Source: Chitinophagales bacterium (GTDB lineage: Bacteria > Bacteroidota > Bacteroidia > Chitinophagales > UBA2359). From it: a DNA stretch of 64,000 bases. The number at the start of each line of letters is the position of its first letter. Position 1 is the first letter of the stretch. Shown here piece after piece: positions 8,445 through 19,097 of the stretch. The stretch spans positions 205,332-269,331 of the forward strand of contig JAHDFD010000001.1 in the NCBI GenBank assembly GCA_020628375.1, read 5' to 3'. Both the position numbers and the translations under genes were made by a program. The notes under the pieces were generated by a model. The model did not search any database and was not told where the DNA came from. It saw only the letters and a list, made by a program, of their open reading frames with translations.

Positions 8445-11267
8445 TCAACGACTCAAATACATCGACTTTTCGCTCAACACTTTACGGAAGAAAGGATCAT
8501 TGGTATCTTTAACAAATCGGATTTCTTCTCCTGTTGATTTCATTTCCGGTCCTAATTCTTTGTTTACATTAGGAAATTTATTGAAAGAGAAAACAGGTAT
8601 TTTGATTGCATATCCTTCCAATTTCTTTTCAAAAGTATAATCGCTCAGTTTTGCACCTAACATTACTTCTGTTGCTACTTTTAAATATGGAATTTGATAT
8701 GCTTTACAAATAAATGGTGTTGTACGCGATGCTCTCGGATTCGCTTCTATTACGTAAACCTTTTCATCTTTTACAGCAAACTGAATATTCACAAGCCCTT
8801 TTATTTGTAGTGCCACGGCAATTTTTTCAGTCGCATCCTTCATTTGCTGAATTACACTATCAGAAAAACTGAAACTAGGTAACACCGAATGCGAATCGCC
8901 AGAATGTATTCCTGCGGGTTCTATATGTTCCATTATGCCCATAATATGTACTTGCTCTCCATCACAAATTGCATCAATTTCTGCTTCAGCTGCACGATCA
9001 AGGAAATGATCGATCAATACACGATTCCCAGGAAGGTCGTTCAATAGCTTGATTATATGCGCCTCTAACTCTTCATCGTTCAGTACGATTTTCATGCGTT
9101 GCCCACCAAGTACATAACTCGGTCGTACTAAAGCAGGATACCCTACTTCATCGGCAACATCTATGGCTTCTCCTGCGCTTTTAGCTACACCAAATTTCGG
9201 ATATGGGATTTGCTCTCTTTCCAACATTTCAGAAAACAAACCTCTGTCTTCTGCCAGATCCATATTTTCAAAAGAAGTACCAATAATTTTAATACCGTGC
9301 TGATGGAAAGTTTCTGCTAATTTTAGAGCTGTTTGTCCTCCAAGTTGTACTACAACTCCTTCAGGTTGTTCAAGTTCAATAATTTCTCTTACATGCTCCC
9401 AGAAAACAGGTTCAAAATAAAGCTTATCTGAAATATCAAAATCTGTTGAAACCGTTTCAGGATTACAGTTAATCATTATGGCTTCATATCCTGCCTGCTT
9501 AATCGCTTTCACACCATGTACACAACAGTAGTCGAACTCTATCCCTTGTCCTATTCTGTTAGGTCCAGCTCCTAAAACAATGATCTTTTTCTTATCTGAA
9601 CTAACACTTTCGTTTTCCTCTTCAAACGTAGAATAATAATATGGTGTTTGTGCTTCGAATTCGGCCGCACAAGTATCTACTAATTTGTAGGCACGACGAA
9701 TGCCCATTTCTTTTGTTCTTTTTTGATATACTTCTTCTTCAGTAATAGCCTCCGGCAAAGTATAGGCTATTTGAGCATCGGAATAACCTTGTTGCTTCAA
9801 TTCCCACATCAACTCATAAGAAAGTGCTTCAAAAGAGGTTTCTTTTAATTTTCGTTCAAGATTTACCAGATCTTTCATCTGTCGCAAATACCATTTATCG
9901 ATCTTGGTATATTTGTGAATGGTCTTTACAGGAAAGCCCATTGCCAGCGCTTCTTTGATTCTGAATATACGATCCCAGTTAGCTGCTCTGAATTTATCTT
10001 CCAAATGCTCTAAGACAGGTTCATCGGCTCCGTCAGCCCCTAATCCTTTGTGGTTAGTTTCCAAGCTCTGACAGGCTTTTTGTAATGCTTCATTAAACGA
10101 ACGCCCGATTGCCATTACTTCACCAACAGATTTCATTTGTAATCCCAGGCTTCTGTCGCATCCTTCAAATTTATTGAAATTCCAGCGTGGTACTTTTACG
10201 ATAACGTAATCGAGGGTAGGTTCAAAATACGCCGATGTTGTGCCGGTAATTTGATTTTTCAATTCATCCAAAGTGTATCCTATTGCCAGTTTGGCTGCAA
10301 TTTTCGCTATTGGATAACCTGTGGCTTTTGAAGCTAGCGCCGAAGAACGTGATACGCGCGGATTAACCTCGATCACAATAATTTCTTCAGTTTTAGGATT
10401 GATAGAAAACTGTATATTACAACCTCCTGCAAAGTTTCCTAAGGCACGCATTACCTTAAACGACATATTTCTCATTTCCTGATAAGAACGATCGCTCAAA
10501 GTCATTGCCGGAGCTACGGTAATAGAATCACCGGTATGAATACCCATTGGGTCCATATTTTCTACCGTGCAAATAATCACCAGATTATCGTTTTTGTCGC
10601 GCAGCAATTCCAGTTCATATTCTTTCCAGCCCAAAACAGCTTGCTCAACTAAAATTTCGTGTGTTGGAGAAGCATTCAAACCACGTTTAAGCGCAGTTTT
10701 CAGATCTTCTTTATTATGAACGAATCCACCACCGTATCCTCCGAGTGTATAACTCGGACGAATTACTAAAGGCAAGCCAATTTTCTGTGCAGCATCTTTA
10801 CCTTCGAGATATGAATTGGCAATTTGAGAAGTTGCCACAGGAATACCGATATCGATCATTAGCTTTCGAAAAGCCTCTCGGTTTTCTGCAAGTTCAATAG
10901 CCGTCAGATCTACACCTATGAGCTTAATATTATGTTTTTCCCATAAACCAACCTTTCCTGCTTCCATACAAAGGTTTAAAGCAGTTTGCCCCCCCATTGT
11001 TGGTAAAACTGAGTCGATATCCGGTCGCTCGGTAAGTATTTCATCAAGCGATTCAACCGTAAGCGGTTTAAGGTAAACATGATCGGCGGTCATAGGGTCG
11101 GTCATTATAGTAGCCGGATTGCTATTAATTAATGAAACCGTAATTCCTTCTTCTCTTAATGATCGTGATGCTTGTGTTCCTGAGTAATCGAACTCGCAGG
11201 CCTGGCCAATAATAATTGGTCCACTTCCAACAATGAGAACCGAACGGATGCTTGAATCTTTAGGCAT
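8445..11267 (-). CDS. carB: Carbamoyl-phosphate synthase large subunit (short form)
   Basis: 940 residues. CarB uses ammonia delivered by CarA, bicarbonate and two ATP to make carbamoyl phosphate for pyrimidine and arginine synthesis in the cytosol. Two homologous ATP-grasp halves are visible: residues ~1-400 ('SVLIVGSGPIIIGQACEFDY', 'RPSYTLGGYGGG', 'EVNPRVSRSSALASKATGYP') and ~555-935 ('IIVLGAGPNRIGQGIEFDYC', 'RPSYVLGGQRM', 'EANPRASRTTPF'). The protein stops about 130 residues short of the E. coli length (1,073), right after the second synthetase domain, so the C-terminal MGS-like allosteric domain is missing; short CarBs are, to my knowledge, common in Bacteroidota. Divergent from gyrB with a good promoter; carA is not in the window. 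Confidence 0.97.
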   Translation of the reverse strand: MPKDSSIRSVLIVGSGPIIIGQACEFDYSGTQASRSLREEGITVSLINSNPATIMTDPMTADHVYLKPLTVESLDEILTERPDIDSVLPTMGGQTALNLCMEAGKVGLWEKHNIKLIGVDLTAIELAENREAFRKLMIDIGIPVATSQIANSYLEGKDAAQKIGLPLVIRPSYTLGGYGGGFVHNKEDLKTALKRGLNASPTHEILVEQAVLGWKEYELELLRDKNDNLVIICTVENMDPMGIHTGDSITVAPAMTLSDRSYQEMRNMSFKVMRALGNFAGGCNIQFSINPKTEEIIVIEVNPRVSRSSALASKATGYPIAKIAAKLAIGYTLDELKNQITGTTSAYFEPTLDYVIVKVPRWNFNKFEGCDRSLGLQMKSVGEVMAIGRSFNEALQKACQSLETNHKGLGADGADEPVLEHLEDKFRAANWDRIFRIKEALAMGFPVKTIHKYTKIDKWYLRQMKDLVNLERKLKETSFEALSYELMWELKQQGYSDAQIAYTLPEAITEEEVYQKRTKEMGIRRAYKLVDTCAAEFEAQTPYYYSTFEEENESVSSDKKKIIVLGAGPNRIGQGIEFDYCCVHGVKAIKQAGYEAIMINCNPETVSTDFDISDKLYFEPVFWEHVREIIELEQPEGVVVQLGGQTALKLAETFHQHGIKIIGTSFENMDLAEDRGLFSEMLEREQIPYPKFGVAKSAGEAIDVADEVGYPALVRPSYVLGGQRMKIVLNDEELEAHIIKLLNDLPGNRVLIDHFLDRAAEAEIDAICDGEQVHIMGIMEHIEPAGIHSGDSHSVLPSFSFSDSVIQQMKDATEKIAVALQIKGLVNIQFAVKDEKVYVIEANPRASRTTPFICKAYQIPYLKVATEVMLGAKLSDYTFEKKLEGYAIKIPVFSFNKFPNVNKELGPEMKSTGEEIRFVKDTNDPFFRKVLSEKSMYLSR

Positions 11268-11302
11268 TGGTTATGAATGATTTGTTCTTAATTATTGGAG
11301 TA

Positions 11303-11336
11303 CAAATATATGATGCTAATTGTTGCTTCATTCAAA
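11303..11336 (-). promoter_or_regulatory. Promoter of carB
   Basis: The minus strand reads TTTG (11333-11336), 22 bp, then TATATTTG (11303-11310), matching both Bacteroidota boxes (TTTG / TAnnTTTG). It lies 36 bp before the carB ATG. Confidence 0.6.
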
Positions 11337-11470
11337 AAACAGTGTAAGAATTTAGCAAAATAATGATTCAGTTGCGGTATGTGTCTATGATTTAATAAAT
11401 TGACTGTTATTTATCTGCTATTCGTTCAAAATAGGTGTAAAATAAGCCTACAATTCTGGCTATTTTTTTG

Positions 11471-11478
11471 TAAATTTG
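11471..11478 (+). promoter_or_regulatory. Candidate -7 box of gyrB
   Basis: TAAATTTG fits TAnnTTTG and would give a leader of about 90 nt before the gyrB ATG; the -33 region is weak. The rest of the 305-bp carB-gyrB divergent spacer (11268-11572) shows no other feature. Confidence 0.4.
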
Positions 11479-11554
11479 TATGTTCTTATTCTGAATAGAA
11501 ACAGAGCTGAAATACTTCATTCACAATCTCATGTACTCAGTTCTATCTATATAA

Positions 11555-13501
<1,947 letters not shown>

Positions 13502-13525
13502 AAAATGAATAATTATTAAATACTG

Positions 13526-13566
13526 AACCGTTGATGTTTTGGATAAAATGTCAACGGTTTTTGTTT
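13526..13566 (+). terminator. Intrinsic terminator of gyrB
   Basis: Stem AACCGTTGA (13526-13534) with TCAACGGTT (13551-13559), loop of 16 nt, followed by TTTTG TTTTG, 25 bp after the gyrB stop. Confidence 0.8.
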
Positions 13567-13753
13567 TGAAAACACCCCAAAAAGCAGATATTTTGCTGCT
13601 AAAACTACTATATAATTTCTAAGCACCAACTTTTAACCTTTTTTATTGAAAATAATAAGAAATTTTCCTTATTTTACCAATTCTTTATTGTGATATTTGC
13701 ATAATAGATTTTTCGTACAATTTTCTTCATTTTTTAAACCGTTTCCAAACTGA

Positions 13754-14785
13754 ATGGGGCTATTTGATTTTTTAACGCATGAAATAGCGATTGACTTAGG
13801 AACAGCCAATACGCTTATAATATATAAAGGACAAGTTGTTGTCGATGAACCATCTATTGTTGCACGCGACAGGTCTAGTAAAAAAGTTATCGCAGTCGGC
13901 ACCCGTGCCATGCAGATGTTCGGTAAAACACACAAAGATATTGAGACAATTCGTCCATTAAAAGATGGTGTGATTGCTGACTTTGAAGCAGCTGAAGAAA
14001 TGCTTCGTCAGATGATAAAAATGTTGTACGATCGTAAACGCTGGATTACCCCTCAGTACAAAATGGTTATTTGCATTCCTTCAGGTATAACAGAAGTGGA
14101 GAAGGAAGCTGTTTTTAAATCGGCAGAAAAATCAGGCTCAAGAGAAACATATCTTGTACATGAACCAATGGCAGCAGCCCTGGGTATTGGTATCGATGTA
14201 GGAGAACCGGAAGGAAACATGGTTATTGATATTGGAGGAGGAACAACAGAAATTGCCGTTATTGCACTAATGGGTATTGTCTGCGACGAATCTATCAGAG
14301 TTGCCGGTGATGAATTCACACTTGCTATTGTCGATTATATTCGCCGCCAACACAATATGTTGATTGGTGAACGTACTGCTGAAAAAATTAAAATCCATGT
14401 GGGTTCTGCTCTGGATGAACTTCCCGACGAAATAGCTCCGGAACCTTATGCTGTAAATGGGCGTGACTTGATGACCGGTGTTCCAAAACAAATTCATATC
14501 GGTTATCAGGAAATTACCAAGTGTTTAAATGTTTCTATTTCCAAAATTGAAGAAGCAGTGTTGCGTGCTCTGGAAGCAACTCCTCCGGAATTAGCTGCCG
14601 ACATTTATGAAAAAGGAATTCATTTAACTGGTGGTGGTGCTTTGTTGCGTGGACTGAATATTCGTTTGGCTCGTAAAACTAAACTAGAGGTTCATGTTGC
14701 TGACGATCCGCTTCGTGCTGTTGTTCGTGGTACAGGCGAAGCTTTGAAGTCTCCTGGAAAATACCCTTTCTTAATCAGTAAATAA
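13754..14785 (+). CDS. mreB: Rod shape-determining protein MreB
   Basis: 343 residues, full length for this bacterial actin that forms membrane-associated filaments directing lateral wall synthesis. Visible signatures: phosphate-1 loop 'IAIDLGTANTLI' (~11-22), 'VGTRAMQMFGKTH', 'RPLKDGVIADF', phosphate-2 'MVIDIGGGTTEIAVIAL' (~157-173), 'VAGDEF', and the adenosine motif 'HLTGGGALLRGL' (~292-303). The N-terminal 'MGLFDFL' is the amphipathic membrane-binding start typical of MreB. First gene of mreB-mreC-mreD; 21 bp separate it from mreC. A weak -7 box (GATATTTG) lies about 40 bp upstream. Confidence 0.97.
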   Translation: MGLFDFLTHEIAIDLGTANTLIIYKGQVVVDEPSIVARDRSSKKVIAVGTRAMQMFGKTHKDIETIRPLKDGVIADFEAAEEMLRQMIKMLYDRKRWITPQYKMVICIPSGITEVEKEAVFKSAEKSGSRETYLVHEPMAAALGIGIDVGEPEGNMVIDIGGGTTEIAVIALMGIVCDESIRVAGDEFTLAIVDYIRRQHNMLIGERTAEKIKIHVGSALDELPDEIAPEPYAVNGRDLMTGVPKQIHIGYQEITKCLNVSISKIEEAVLRALEATPPELAADIYEKGIHLTGGGALLRGLNIRLARKTKLEVHVADDPLRAVVRGTGEALKSPGKYPFLISK

Positions 14786-14806
14786 TAATAAACAAGACCA
14801 ACTCAA

Positions 14807-15661
14807 ATGCATACACTACTGCAATTCCTAGGTAGGTCTTATCCGTTATTCCTGTTTATCTTTTTGGAACTGGTTTGTTTGGTCTTAATGATCAATCATC
14901 ATCACTATCAAAGAGTTAGCTATCTGCACGGTGCTAATGCCTTTAATGGATATATTGATGAAAAAATCAGTGGTTGGGGTGAATTTCTTCTGTTAAGGGA
15001 GAGTAATGAACAATTATTGGCGTATAATGAAACACTTCTTTCAGAAGTTTACCGAACCGACAACTTTACAGACATAAATAGCAAAGAAGCAGTAACAGAT
15101 ACACTTTGTGATCCAAAAAATAACGCACCTTATATTTTTCATTCAGCAAAGGTTATTAACCGAACCGTTAATCGACAACATAATTATTTAACGATAAATA
15201 AAGGAAGTAATGATGGCATCAAAGCTGAAATGGGTGTAATTTCCAATGAAGGTTTAGTGGGTATAGTTAAGAATGTTTCTGCGAACTATGCGACAGTGAT
15301 GACGCTCATTCATAAAGAATCTAAAATAAGCGCTCTTTTATCGACAACCAAGAATTTTGGTTCGCTTCGATGGAATGGAAAGAGTGCTCTAATGGCTCAA
15401 CTGTACGATATTCCATCTTATGTTCCTATTCCAATGAATGACACCTTAGTTACCAGTGGATTTTCTGCTATATTCCCCGAAGGTATTCCTATTGGAATAG
15501 TAAAGGAAAAAAGTATTTCAAAAGGTGATAGTTTCTATGTTCTGGACATAAAATTACTTACCGACTTTCATACCTTATACAATGTATATATAATTGAATA
15601 CACCGACCTAGAAGAGCGTTTACAATTAGAGGCTTCAACAATAAAAGGTTTAGGCGAATGA
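14807..15661 (+). CDS. mreC: Rod shape-determining protein MreC
   Basis: 284 residues, one TM helix near residues 10-31 ('YPLFLFIFLELVCLVLMI') and a periplasmic part with a short coiled coil (~55-85) followed by the two-lobed beta domain: 'NRTVNRQHNYLTINKGSNDG', 'GVISNEGLVGIV', 'VMTLIHKESKISALL', 'VTSGFSAIFPEGIPIG'. These are typical MreC motifs. MreC scaffolds MreB with wall-synthesis enzymes. Its TGA overlaps the mreD ATG by 4 bp (ATGA), implying translational coupling. Confidence 0.95.
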   Translation: MHTLLQFLGRSYPLFLFIFLELVCLVLMINHHHYQRVSYLHGANAFNGYIDEKISGWGEFLLLRESNEQLLAYNETLLSEVYRTDNFTDINSKEAVTDTLCDPKNNAPYIFHSAKVINRTVNRQHNYLTINKGSNDGIKAEMGVISNEGLVGIVKNVSANYATVMTLIHKESKISALLSTTKNFGSLRWNGKSALMAQLYDIPSYVPIPMNDTLVTSGFSAIFPEGIPIGIVKEKSISKGDSFYVLDIKLLTDFHTLYNVYIIEYTDLEERLQLEASTIKGLGE

Positions 15662-16176
15662 ACAGATTGCTTGGATTAAATATTACCCGATTTATTGGCT
15701 TAATGCTTTTTCAGTTATTTATACTGAACGAAATTGATTTACATAACTTCATCAATCCATATATATATCCATTAATCATTCTACTAATGCCTCGCACTTT
15801 AAAGCCCTGGATGCTGATGCTCCTGAGTTTTTTTGTAGGAATTTTAATAGATGGTTATAGTAATACATTAGGAATTCATGCTTCCGCTTGTGTTTTTCTT
15901 GCTTTTATACGCCCAGCAGTACTGCAGCTAGTGCAACCCAGATTGGGATACAACGATATTGAAGATCCTGGTTCTGCTAAATTAGGGTTTCAATGGTTCA
16001 TAAGCTATGCCTTTATATGTATTTTACTACATCATATTTTTTACTTTTCGGTTGAAGCATGGGGATTTTCTAATTTACCACAATTAGGTATGCGCATTCT
16101 ATCCAGCTTTTTAGTAAGTATGCTTATGGTTATTCTTTATCGTTTATTTTTTAAGACAAAAATATTCGACAGCTAA
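15658..16176 (+). CDS. mreD: Rod shape-determining protein MreD
   Basis: 172 residues, highly hydrophobic with about five TM helices, the size and position of MreD, the membrane partner of MreC. The motif 'GILIDGYSNTLGIHASACVFLAF' region (~60-82, given here only by its key residues G-x2-x-D-G...G-x-H-A) is typical of the family. It overlaps mreC by 4 bp. Sequence conservation in MreD is low, so the call rests on operon position plus topology. Confidence 0.92.
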   Translation: MNRLLGLNITRFIGLMLFQLFILNEIDLHNFINPYIYPLIILLMPRTLKPWMLMLLSFFVGILIDGYSNTLGIHASACVFLAFIRPAVLQLVQPRLGYNDIEDPGSAKLGFQWFISYAFICILLHHIFYFSVEAWGFSNLPQLGMRILSSFLVSMLMVILYRLFFKTKIFDS

Positions 16177-16186
16177 TACGAACCTA

Positions 16187-16783
16187 ATGACCCAGCTACT
16201 CACACTAATACTAATATTGATAATAGCAATATTTATTGCTTCACTGAATGCAATCGTAACTTTTATACTTCATTTTTCATTGGGCAGTCCAAGCATTGCA
16301 CGCTCTGCTTTAGAATTGGAAGCTGAAAATGGTGCATTTGAATACGAAAAACGATATGCCACTATTAAACCAGGCAGAATATTGGGTGGTATCGGTGCTT
16401 TTTTCGCATTAAAATTCAACCAATACGAGGCTAAAATTGAAGTTAGTAATATGGAAATACAAGAGGCACTCGATTTAAAAGAAGCCGGATACGATAAAAT
16501 TTTAGAAGAAGAGTGTGAAGACTTCAACGATTTAGTTAGTGGATTGACCAATAAGTTAAACCTCGATATTGAAAGGGCGCAGAAGAAAAAGAAAAATGTT
16601 TGGAAAGCTTTTGGCTTTTGTTATTTGTGTTTTTCGTGGTGGATGGGATGGATCCTGTCTATACTATTTGGAATTGTACTTTTCTTAATTACCAATATTT
16701 CGCTTCCTCTTTTATTGGTTTTTATATTTTCCTGTGCTGTATTTTCAACATTCATTTCGTTAAAATTGAAAATAGGAGTCTAA
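16187..16783 (+). CDS. Unrecognised membrane protein after mreD
   Basis: 198 residues. One N-terminal TM (~5-28), a soluble, acidic, helical middle (~40-130: 'MEIQEALDLKEAGYDKILEE', 'LNLDIERAQKKKK'), then two TM helices (~142-166 and 169-192). I do not recognise the family. It starts 10 bp after mreD, so it is probably co-transcribed with the mre genes and may act at the envelope. In many Bacteroidota the next genes are mrdA (PBP2) and rodA; neither is here. An 'AFGFCYLCFSWWMGW' stretch marks the second TM. Confidence 0.75.
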   Translation: MTQLLTLILILIIAIFIASLNAIVTFILHFSLGSPSIARSALELEAENGAFEYEKRYATIKPGRILGGIGAFFALKFNQYEAKIEVSNMEIQEALDLKEAGYDKILEEECEDFNDLVSGLTNKLNLDIERAQKKKKNVWKAFGFCYLCFSWWMGWILSILFGIVLFLITNISLPLLLVFIFSCAVFSTFISLKLKIGV

Positions 16784-16922
16784 AATTTCCTTAAAATATT
16801 TTATTTATTGAAGTTATTGGTTATATTTATTAAATCGAAATACTTCTTATAATCATTTAGTCAATATTGATTTAACAGAAGTTTTGATACCATTATTAAT
16901 TAACCATTAAATTTTTAACATT

Positions 16923-17045
16923 ATGAAAAAATTGAAAATTAAAAAATTTCAGAAAAACGCCATTGAAAACAAAAAACAGTTAAAGCAAACTGTGGGAGGG
17001 GCGGCAAAGAAGAAGGATATCCTTTTAGATTGTCTTGATTGCTAA
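16923..17045 (+). CDS. Double-glycine leader peptide 1 (DCLDC core)
   Basis: 40 residues: a basic leader 'MKKLKIKKFQKN...LKQTVGG' (1-26) and a 14-residue core 'AAKKKDILLDCLDC'. The leader fits the Bacteroidota GG-leader natural-product precursor pattern (MKKLKLKK...GG), whose members are made ribosomally, cleaved after GG by a C39-type peptidase and often modified. The core has a Lys cluster, a hydrophobic stretch and two cysteines in the last four residues. No modifying enzyme or C39 transporter is in the window. ATG is preceded by an AT-rich, SD-less leader. Function unknown; RiPP or secreted signal are the leading ideas. Confidence 0.8.
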   Translation: MKKLKIKKFQKNAIENKKQLKQTVGGAAKKKDILLDCLDC

Positions 17046-17088
17046 TTCATACCTATCATTATTAATTAACCATTAAAATTCTAACATT

Positions 17089-17211
17089 ATGAAAAAATTG
17101 AAAATTAAAAAATTTCAGAAAAACGCCATTGAAAACAAAAAACAGTTAAAGCAAACTGTTGGAGGGGCGGCAAAGAAGAAGCATGTTTTAGTAGATTGTC
17201 TTGATTGCTAA
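17089..17211 (+). CDS. Double-glycine leader peptide 2 (DCLDC core)
   Basis: 40 residues. The leader (1-26) is identical in protein sequence to peptide 1; the core is 'AAKKKHVLVDCLDC'. Only three core residues differ from peptide 1 and the invariant part is again DCLDC at the extreme C terminus. It begins 44 bp after peptide 1 with the same upstream block. Confidence 0.8.
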   Translation: MKKLKIKKFQKNAIENKKQLKQTVGGAAKKKHVLVDCLDC

Positions 17212-17257
17212 GGACTCATACCTATCATTATTAATTAACCTTTAAAATTCTAACATT

Positions 17258-17374
17258 ATGAAAAAATTGAAAATTAAAAAATTTCAGAAAAATGCCATTG
17301 AAAACAAAAAACAGTTAAAGCAAACCGTAGGAGGAAATAAAAGACATATTCATGCTGACTGCCTTGATTGCTAA
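17258..17374 (+). CDS. Double-glycine leader peptide 3 (DCLDC core, short)
   Basis: 38 residues, the most divergent core: 'NKRHIHADCLDC' after an identical leader. The AAKKK block is replaced by NKR and two histidines flank the Ile, yet DCLDC is kept, so selection appears to act on the terminal motif and on a basic segment before it. Confidence 0.8.
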   Translation: MKKLKIKKFQKNAIENKKQLKQTVGGNKRHIHADCLDC

Positions 17375-17421
17375 GGACTCATACCTATCATTATTTAATT
17401 AACCTTTAAAATTCTAACATT

Positions 17422-17544
17422 ATGAAAAAATTGAAAATTAAAAAATTTCAGAAAAATACTATTGAAAACCCTAAAAAGTTAAAGCAAACTGTGGGAGGGG
17501 CCGCAAAGAAGAAGAGCATTCTTGTTGACTGTTTTGATTGCTAA
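17422..17544 (+). CDS. Double-glycine leader peptide 4 (DCFDC core)
   Basis: 40 residues with leader changes at three positions ('NTIENPKKLKQTVGG') and core 'AAKKKSILVDCFDC'. The Leu between the two DC pairs becomes Phe, giving VDCFDC, close to the LDCFDC found inside the secreted protein at 19427-21805. A terminator follows 9 bp after the stop. Confidence 0.8.
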   Translation: MKKLKIKKFQKNTIENPKKLKQTVGGAAKKKSILVDCFDC

Positions 17545-17552
17545 AATTAATG

Positions 17553-17587
17553 AAGCAGTGAATTGACCATTTTTCAATTCACTGCTT
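17553..17587 (+). terminator. Terminator of the peptide array (shared with convergent gene)
   Basis: Perfect stem AAGCAGTGAATTGA (17553-17566) / TCAATTCACTGCTT (17574-17587), 7-nt loop, then T-rich sequence. It overlaps the last codons of the opposing gene, so it likely works in both directions. Confidence 0.85.
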
Positions 17588-19097
17588 TTGTAATTGAAAC
17601 AGCTTTGTAATCATTTTTAATAAAATAATATAAATAGTTAAGAATACCCGATGTGAGCAAGAATAGTTCTCCTTTTTCATCTTCTTCAACTAAATAGTTA
17701 TGTAAAGCCCTTATTGCTTTTTTATGCACCTTTCCATTGGTATAGTAACGATTTACGCGCTCTAAATATTGAACCACTTCTTTTGCAAAACCAACATAAG
17801 AAGCCTTTGCCTTCAAAGTATATCGAATACCATTTATAGATCGTTCTGCTAATGAATACTCTTGTCGTTCCCAGTAATTCAATATCTGATAAACTCGATA
17901 GGTAAAATAATAATTCGTATTTATTTTAATCGTATCATGGTTTACAAGATCACTCGACAACAAGTTAAACGCCTCTTCAAATTTGTCAGTACGCAATTTA
18001 TATTGGACTAAGAAAAAAAATAGTTTCTGCCGATTATATTCTTCAAGCATCGAGCTATTCTTTAATTCGTTCATTACTAAACTACTTGGATTATAATCTA
18101 TTTCCGGGTAGATATTTACATTTGATGTACCTATCAACACTGATTTTAAATAGGCGATCCAGTGGCGCGTACTATACGTTTTAATTCTTTCTGTAAATGG
18201 TGCTATAAGCTGCATTGCCTCTTGTGCATTTTTCAACTTTTGTGTTCTGAATGAAATCGTTAAAAAGTTGATCAAAGCAGAAAATAGTCTTTTATCTGTA
18301 CTATCTTCTCCAAATTGTTGTAAAGCACGATCAACAATAGGCCTAATTAATTGATGATATACATCGAAAGCATTCGTATTCAAAGCAAACTCTGTATAGA
18401 TCATAATCAGCAGATATAAGTTCTGCTTATCAAGACTTTCGATATCCTGCGTTAGCAAGTATCCATAATTCTGATGAATATTTTTAATAACTTCTGATTT
18501 GGGTAGTTCCCTGAAATATGGATTGGAATTGGCATTTTTTGACGCAAAAAATGCCGCCTCTCTATATTTTACATTGATATTGATACGTTCAGCTATTGCT
18601 AAAATTTTTTTACTGATCGCTTCTAATTTTAAGTGCAGATCTATATCTGCATCATATAAGGTATTTGTAAGTATTTCACGCATGTCCAGAATTTGCAACA
18701 ACTCTGAATAAGCACAAGCTTCTTCTGCTTTCTCCTCTAATTTTAATAGGCGTTGTTCGCATTCTGTATAAAGTCGATGTTCATAAAGGATTTTAATTTT
18801 AGCTATCTCATTAGCAAATTGAATACTAGTTTCATTATTTTTCCGATACATTACTAATGCATCTAATAACTTGTTAAAGAGTCGGTGTTTGCGATTAGAA
18901 GTACTTTTAACCAACTCATTAATTTTTGTAAGATTAGTCCCTTTTAGTAAGTATTCATTGATCTCATCGAATAAAGACAGTAAGGAGTTTTCAGAACTAT
19001 TTCGCTTAAAAGTACTTGCATATAATTTAAAAAAACGCTTTTCAGAAGCAGTCATTCTGTGAATTAATTCTTCTAACTTATAAGTATTTTTTAACAT
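17574..19097 (-). CDS. Helical-repeat protein of the 'EKRFFKLY' family
   Basis: About 507 residues from the internal Met ('MLKNTYKLEELI'); four more upstream codons are possible. All-helical, with no TM or signal peptide, so cytoplasmic. The N terminus 'HRMTASEKRFFKLYASTFKR' followed by 'SLFDEINEY' is a motif I recall as recurring in Bacteroidota, chiefly Saprospiria, proteins of unknown function. The rest looks like degenerate TPR-type helix pairs (for example 'YTECEQRLLKLEEKAEEA'). It converges on the peptide array and shares its terminator, so a regulatory link is possible but unproven. A second N terminus of this family opens the truncated gene at 63011. Confidence 0.75.
   Translation of the reverse strand: MLKNTYKLEELIHRMTASEKRFFKLYASTFKRNSSENSLLSLFDEINEYLLKGTNLTKINELVKSTSNRKHRLFNKLLDALVMYRKNNETSIQFANEIAKIKILYEHRLYTECEQRLLKLEEKAEEACAYSELLQILDMREILTNTLYDADIDLHLKLEAISKKILAIAERININVKYREAAFFASKNANSNPYFRELPKSEVIKNIHQNYGYLLTQDIESLDKQNLYLLIMIYTEFALNTNAFDVYHQLIRPIVDRALQQFGEDSTDKRLFSALINFLTISFRTQKLKNAQEAMQLIAPFTERIKTYSTRHWIAYLKSVLIGTSNVNIYPEIDYNPSSLVMNELKNSSMLEEYNRQKLFFFLVQYKLRTDKFEEAFNLLSSDLVNHDTIKINTNYYFTYRVYQILNYWERQEYSLAERSINGIRYTLKAKASYVGFAKEVVQYLERVNRYYTNGKVHKKAIRALHNYLVEEDEKGELFLLTSGILNYLYYFIKNDYKAVSITKAVN

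Larger units (their letters stand above)
16886..17544 (+). repeat. Tandem array of four ~166-bp peptide-gene units
   Basis: Four consecutive units of 164-169 bp, each with the leader 'ATTATTAATTAACC...TAACATT' followed by a 38-40-codon gene. The leader-coding DNA is almost identical across units and the 3' ends differ, the usual pattern of precursor-peptide arrays that expand by unequal recombination. The 139-bp gap before it (16784-16922) shows no clear promoter. Confidence 0.9.

Noticed and set aside
16923-17544. A complete lanthipeptide or microcin gene cluster
   Set aside because: No LanB/LanM, radical SAM, YcaO or C39 transporter gene is present on either side.
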